DNA of 10,405 nucleotides, taken from contig JAQXNW010000158.1 of the NCBI GenBank assembly GCA_029098205.1, forward strand, positions 1 to 10,405, given 5' to 3'. A program made the translations under genes and the position numbers. Below the pieces are notes generated by a model. The model was given only the letters and a program-made list of their open reading frames with translations. It did not search any database and was not told where the DNA came from. This DNA comes from Eubacteriales bacterium (GTDB taxonomy: Bacteria > Bacillota > Clostridia > Peptostreptococcales > Anaerovoracaceae). This document shows, piece after piece, positions 7,417-10,405 of the stretch; within the stretch, counting starts at the first letter, position 1, and every line of letters begins with the position of its first letter.

Positions 7417-7502
7417 CATTCTCCTTATTATTTCATGTTACTTATTACACGCTGCATATTATGCGCGGCTGCGCGGCTGCTCGCCATTCTGCGCCGATAT
7501 GC

Positions 7503-7526
7503 AAAAGAACAGTACGGGTACCGTTC
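7503..7526 (-). terminator. Probable weak first terminator or 3'-end hairpin of fhs
   Basis: A near-perfect palindrome, GAACGGTAC-CC-GTACTGTTC on the minus strand (7526-7507), can form an 8-bp RNA stem with a CCCG tetraloop, including one G-U pair valid on the minus strand. TTTT (7506-7503) follows. It begins 44 nt after the fhs stop. The short T run makes it a weak terminator or a 3'-end stabilising hairpin. As DNA it could also be a dyad-symmetric operator, but no gene starts close by. Confidence 0.45.
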
Positions 7527-7569
7527 AGAGCTGTGCTATATGACAGATCCGAACAATGCATCTGGCAGT

Positions 7570-9246
7570 TTAGAACAGGCCGGAAATCTTTCCGGTGCTG
7601 TCCACGTCGATCTTCTCTGCCGCCGGATGCTTCGGAAGTCCCGGCATCGTCATGATATCTCCGGTCAAAGCGACGATGAATCCAGCGCCCGCGCTGATTT
7701 TAAGATTCCGGATCGTGATTCGGAATCCCTTCGGCGCACCCAGCTTCTTCGGATCATCCGAAAAACTGTACTGCGTCTTCGCGACGCAGATCGGCGTCTT
7801 TCCAAATCCAAGCTCTTCCAGGCGCTTTGCCTGCTTCTTCGCCTGGGCTGTGAAATCCACGCCATCCGCATGATATACCCGCACCGCGATATCATTCAGC
7901 TTCTTTTCGATGCTGTCCTCTGTATCGTAAGAGAAGGAGAAATCATTCGGCTCCTCACAGAGACGGACGACCTCTTTCGCAAGCTCAATGCCGCCGTCTC
8001 CGCCCTTTGCCCAGACCTCGGAAAGAGCGACATTGACACCGAGCTCCTTGCATTTCTTCTCTACGAGATCAAGCTCCGCCTTCGTATCCGTCGGGAACGC
8101 GTTGATCGCGACAACCGTCGGCATCTTGTAAACTTCCTTCATATTCTTAAGATGCTGCAGCAGATTCGGAAGCCCCTTCTCGAGCGCGTCCAGATTTTCC
8201 TCATTCAGCTGATCCTTCGGCACGCCGCCGTGATATTTCAGCGCCCGAACTGTCGCGACCAGAACCACCGCGTCCGGCTTAAGACCAGCCATACGGCATT
8301 TAATGTCAAAGAATTTCTCCGCGCCAAGATCCGCAGCGAATCCGGCCTCTGTCACAACATAATTGCCGAATTTAAGCGCGAGCCGGGTCGCCATCACGGA
8401 GTTGCATCCGTGCGCGATATTCGCGAACGGTCCGCCGTGCACGAACGCCGGATTGTGCTCCAGTGTCTGCACAAGATTCGGCTTCAGCGCGTCCTTAAGA
8501 AGCGCCGTCATCGCGCCCTCCGCCTTAAGATCCGCGGCCGTCACCGGCTTGTCGTCATAGGTATATCCGACGACGATCCGGGAGATTCTCGCCTTAAGAT
8601 CATCGATGCTGTCCGCCAGACAGAGAATCGCCATAATTTCGCTGGCAACCGTGATGTCATATCCGTCCTCGCGCGGCACACCCTGCAGTCTTCCGCCCAG
8701 ACCGTCGACAATGTGGCGGAGCTGCCGGTCGTTCATATCGACACAACGCTTCCAGGTTATTTTCTTCGGATCGATGCCAAGTTCGTTTCCCTGCTGGATG
8801 TGATTGTCCAGCATTGCCGCGAGCAGGTTGTTCGCAGCGCCGATCGCGTGCATGTCTCCGGTAAAGTGAAGATTGATATCCTCCATCGGAACGACCTGAG
8901 CGTAACCGCCTCCCGCGGCTCCGCCTTTGATCCCGAAGACCGGGCCCAGAGAAGGCTCACGGAGCGCCGCGACCGTTTTCTTTCCGATCTTGTTCATGCC
9001 ATCCAAGAGACCGACCGATGTCGTCGTCTTTCCCTCGCCGGCCGGCGTCGGAGTAATTGCGGTGACCAGAATCAGCTTCCCGTTCGGACGGCTCTTCATC
9101 GTATCCAGAATGTTGTAATCGATCTTCGCCTTATATTTTCCGTAATTTTCGACATAATCATCCGGAATGCCCAGCCTGTCCGCGATGTCGTTAATTTTTT
9201 CCATTTCACACGCCTGCGCGATTTCGATGTCACTCTTGTACTCCAC
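7570..9246 (-). CDS. fhs: Formate-tetrahydrofolate ligase
   Basis: This 558-residue cytoplasmic enzyme joins formate and tetrahydrofolate using ATP to give 10-formyl-tetrahydrofolate, which feeds purine synthesis, initiator-tRNA formylation and, in acetogens, the methyl branch of the Wood-Ljungdahl pathway. The length matches the family. The nucleotide loop TPAGEGKTTT lies at 67-76, the first family signature REPSLGPVFGIKGGAAGGGY at 96-115, and the second signature VATVRALKYHGG in the middle of the protein. The start is GTG at 9246 with AGGAG 8 nt upstream. An in-frame ATG at 9282 is rejected because it would place that ribosome site and a hairpin inside the coding region. The gene is monocistronic: it has its own promoter, a ZTP riboswitch and a downstream terminator. 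No other one-carbon gene is in the window, so an acetogenic role cannot be judged. Confidence 0.97.
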   Translation of the reverse strand: MEYKSDIEIAQACEMEKINDIADRLGIPDDYVENYGKYKAKIDYNILDTMKSRPNGKLILVTAITPTPAGEGKTTTSVGLLDGMNKIGKKTVAALREPSLGPVFGIKGGAAGGGYAQVVPMEDINLHFTGDMHAIGAANNLLAAMLDNHIQQGNELGIDPKKITWKRCVDMNDRQLRHIVDGLGGRLQGVPREDGYDITVASEIMAILCLADSIDDLKARISRIVVGYTYDDKPVTAADLKAEGAMTALLKDALKPNLVQTLEHNPAFVHGGPFANIAHGCNSVMATRLALKFGNYVVTEAGFAADLGAEKFFDIKCRMAGLKPDAVVLVATVRALKYHGGVPKDQLNEENLDALEKGLPNLLQHLKNMKEVYKMPTVVAINAFPTDTKAELDLVEKKCKELGVNVALSEVWAKGGDGGIELAKEVVRLCEEPNDFSFSYDTEDSIEKKLNDIAVRVYHADGVDFTAQAKKQAKRLEELGFGKTPICVAKTQYSFSDDPKKLGAPKGFRITIRNLKISAGAGFIVALTGDIMTMPGLPKHPAAEKIDVDSTGKISGLF

Positions 9247-9259
9247 GATGCCTGCTCCT
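9247..9259 (-). promoter_or_regulatory. Ribosome binding site setting the GTG start of fhs
   Basis: AGGAG (9259-9255) lies 8 nt before GTG (9246-9244). It is preceded by a small hairpin, CCGGC-CGCA-GCCGG (9277-9264), that ends only a few bases 5' of the purine-rich stretch. The arrangement supports GTG rather than the ATG at 9282. Confidence 0.8.
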
Positions 9260-9422
9260 CTCTCCGGCTGCGGCCGGAACAAATGAAATCAGAAAACCCG
9301 TCGATCCATATATTCTCTGCTTGAATGAACGAATCCGAAATGCCCCTCTCCCTTTTCGTTCCTCCGCTCCCGCGCCCTCCGCACATCCTCCGCACCGGGA
9401 GATCACTTCAGGAAGGGAAAAC
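9260..9422 (-). other. Untranslated fhs leader between riboswitch terminator and ribosome site
   Basis: This stretch carries no gene that I can support. It is unusually rich in SD-like GGAGG strings. GTGCGGAGG occurs twice in tandem, separated by AT (9395-9387 and 9384-9376). The pair is enclosed by a CTCCCG/CGGGAG inverted repeat (9401-9396 and 9372-9367). A second hairpin (9277-9264) lies directly 5' of the true ribosome site. Their role is unknown; they could shape leader folding or translation. Confidence 0.55.
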
Positions 9423-9456
9423 AAAAAGAAAAAGGCACCTCTTCGACAGAGCTGCC
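9423..9456 (-). terminator. Riboswitch expression-platform terminator
   Basis: On the minus strand, GGCA-G-CTCT (9456-9448) pairs with AGAG-G-TGCC (9442-9434), giving two 4-bp stems around one G-G mismatch and a 5-nt loop. A T5-C-T5 tract (9433-9423) follows directly. The left arm begins inside the conserved CCGCCTGGGCA element of the ZTP aptamer, so ligand-bound aptamer and terminator compete for the same bases. Transcription of fhs should stop here without ligand and read through with ZTP/ZMP. It is also the first terminator met by any transcript leaving the upstream ATPase gene. Confidence 0.87.
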
Positions 9457-9526
9457 CAGGCGGTCGGCAATGTAAAAATCCGTAAGCACACTGTGTTCCT
9501 TCACAAATACCGCCAGTGCTTCGGAC
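9453..9526 (-). promoter_or_regulatory. ZTP (pfl motif) riboswitch aptamer controlling fhs
   Basis: Both conserved halves of the ZMP/ZTP riboswitch are present on the minus strand. The 5' half has ACTGGCGG (9517-9510) between a P1-like TCCG (9525-9522), pairing with CGGA, and a P2 hairpin, TGTG-AAGGAA-CACA. The 3' half has the diagnostic CCGCCTGGGCA (9463-9453). GGCGG and CCGCC can pair to give the expected pseudoknot. Position upstream of fhs, one of the best-known targets of this class, and the overlapping terminator agree with this. ZTP builds up when 10-formyl-tetrahydrofolate limits purine synthesis, so binding should turn fhs on. The exact 5' edge of P1 is uncertain, because an alternative AAAATC/GATTTT pairing could extend it. 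Confidence 0.9.
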
Positions 9527-9572
9527 AAACTTTCGATTTTACAGCCAGAACTTCTTCAACTCTGACAGGTTC

Positions 9573-9601
9573 AGTATACGGAAAAACAGCCTTTTAGTCA
9601 A
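9573..9601 (-). promoter_or_regulatory. Sigma-A-type promoter of the fhs transcript
   Basis: On the minus strand, -35 TTGACT (9601-9596) and -10 TATACT (9578-9573) are separated by exactly 17 nt, each matching the consensus at five of six positions. The transcript should start near 9566, about 40 nt before the riboswitch aptamer. The -35 box contains the TGA stop codon of the upstream ATPase gene, so the two genes are packed as tightly as possible. Confidence 0.82.
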
Positions 9602-10404
9602 GCTGAAAACGCCCGCATCCTAACGTCTCTCATCCGATTTAGAGCCGCGTAAAACTCTTGTTTTCTAGGAAGCGCGAGATTGCCTGGAAGCGTCGATTTT
9701 GAAAGAGCGGAGAATCCCTTTTCCTGAACCTCATCCCAGATTCCGGAGATAATTTCAGACAAAGTTTTCTTTCCATCCATCCGGTTCAGACAGAGAACCG
9801 AAAGAAGAGACAGGCACTCCGTCTGTTCCCAGTCCGCAATCTGCTCAACGGCCCGAAGATCGACCATGCTCCGCCCGATCATAAATCCGTCCTGTCCCAG
9901 ATTTTTCCGCTTGATCCGCCCGTTCCGGTCCGAAAGATCCTTTGCTTTCTCCGGCACGCGCTTTGAGAAAACCGAAGCGTCCGGGAATGCCGGTGCACAC
10001 TTAGCCGCATTTTCCTGGTCTTCTGCAACGTTTCGGTCTCCCGCATGAGCCGGATCCATCGCACAGTCCGGATCCGCCGCGCCGTCTAAGTCTTCGCTGC
10101 GTTCTCCTGTCTCCTTTAATACTTCCCGGACCTTCGCCGTAACATCCTTCGGCTGATACCGGTCCATCTGGATCACGGTGTCCGCTTTCCGGAAAAACGC
10201 GCCGGAGCTTCCCGCAACCAGAATCGTCGATACTCCCAGATTTTCAAAAAGAGGCCGCATCGTCCGGGAGTACGGCACGATCGGCTCCTGCTCCTGGGAA
10301 ACAATCCTCTGCATCAAAGGATCCCGAACCATAAAGTTCGCCGCACAGGTATCCTCATCCATCAGAAGGAGCTTTGCCCCGCTCTCAACTGCCTCCGCGC
10401 CGGC
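9598..10404 (-). CDS. ABC-class predicted ATPase (COG3044/PF09818), C-terminal part
   Basis: This is the last 268 residues of a protein whose N-terminus, including the P-loop, lies beyond the window. The visible part begins just before a Walker B-like LLLMDEDTCAANFM (residues 12-25), followed by EPIVPYSRTMRPLFENLGVST and a DTVIQMDRYQP stretch, all characteristic of this poorly understood ATPase family. Its C-terminal module (FSKRVP, RAVEQIADWEQT, DGKKTLSEII, PGNLALPRKQE) is also recognisable. The function is unknown; some databases label the family vaguely. Between the two modules (about residues 97-140) sits an acidic, Asp/Ala/Glu-rich linker of low complexity that looks like an insertion. 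No terminator follows the stop; the next is that of the ZTP riboswitch. Family assignment is from recalled sequence features. Confidence 0.85.
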   Translation of the reverse strand, partial: AGAEAVESGAKLLLMDEDTCAANFMVRDPLMQRIVSQEQEPIVPYSRTMRPLFENLGVSTILVAGSSGAFFRKADTVIQMDRYQPKDVTAKVREVLKETGERSEDLDGAADPDCAMDPAHAGDRNVAEDQENAAKCAPAFPDASVFSKRVPEKAKDLSDRNGRIKRKNLGQDGFMIGRSMVDLRAVEQIADWEQTECLSLLSVLCLNRMDGKKTLSEIISGIWDEVQEKGFSALSKSTLPGNLALPRKQEFYAALNRMRDVRMRAFSA

Positions 10405-10405
10405 C

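Noticed and set aside
7340..7423. A 27-codon frame on the minus strand with AAGGAG just before its ATG
   Set aside because: The ribosome site is only 1 nt from the ATG, and the coding part is the fhs terminator stem and its T-rich tail.
7463..7479. A short tandem GCGCGGCT repeat downstream of fhs
   Set aside because: There are only two 8-nt copies in a GC-rich stretch, with no wider pattern. Chance or minor slippage is enough to explain it.
6505..9324. A 939-codon open frame on the plus strand across the SGNH hydrolase, the intergenic region and fhs
   Set aside because: It is antisense to two well-identified genes and has an Arg/His/Leu-rich composition typical of a mirror frame. It runs through a terminator and the operon promoter. 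No ribosome site or family resemblance is seen.
9096..9395. A 99-codon frame on the minus strand beginning at an ATG directly after GGAGG in the fhs leader
   Set aside because: There is no spacing between the SD-like string and the ATG. Most of the frame overlaps fhs in another frame and its product is Arg/Ser-rich like a shadow frame.
9402..9593. An open stretch on the minus strand encoding a plausible-looking peptide with LSEALAVFVKEHSV and DRLGSSVEEV
   Set aside because: It has no ATG start or ribosome site, and its codons coincide with the conserved ZTP riboswitch and its terminator. The RNA structure explains the sequence better.

Overview
The window looks like chromosomal DNA from an anaerobic member of the Bacillota, most likely class Clostridia and possibly Lachnospiraceae. 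The grounds are a formate-tetrahydrofolate ligase gene behind a ZTP riboswitch, purine-rich AGGAG-type ribosome binding sites, two GTG starts, and a cell-envelope acylation cassette containing a DUF4358 gene. The taxon is an inference from gene content. I see no mobile element, CRISPR array, tRNA or rRNA. Apart from the 3' end of an EamA transporter gene on the plus strand (to 775), every gene is on the minus strand.

Read along the minus strand, from high to low coordinates: (1) 10404-9598 is the C-terminal part of a COG3044/PF09818-type ABC-class ATPase that enters from outside the window. (2) 9597-9247 carries no gene. It holds a sigma-A-type promoter whose -35 box overlaps the ATPase stop codon, a ZTP (pfl) riboswitch, its intrinsic terminator, and about 175 nt of further leader. 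(3) 9246-7570 is fhs. (4) 7569-7213 carries no gene. It holds two hairpins behind fhs, the second a good terminator, and a strong extended -10 promoter for the next operon. I see nothing else in this stretch. (5) 7212-772 is a compact six-gene unit: SGNH/GDSL hydrolase, DUF4358 protein, MBOAT O-acyltransferase, DHHW (AlgJ/AlgX/DltD-like) protein, THUMP-domain RNA methyltransferase, and AI-2E-family permease. Gaps are 45, 11, 18 and 41 bp, followed by a 4-bp GTGA overlap. The unit ends at a terminator (674-714) that lies inside the annotated 3' end of the convergent EamA gene.

fhs makes 10-formyl-tetrahydrofolate. ZTP/ZMP accumulate when that cofactor is short, so the riboswitch closes a feedback loop. 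The first four genes of the operon read as an envelope O-acylation system. The MBOAT protein would pass acyl groups across the membrane, the membrane-anchored DHHW and SGNH proteins would transfer or remove them outside, and the DUF4358 protein is a conserved partner of unknown role. The methyltransferase and permease appear to be co-transcribed passengers. The most interesting part of the window is this acylation cassette, whose substrate is unknown. The best-defined regulatory element is the ZTP riboswitch.
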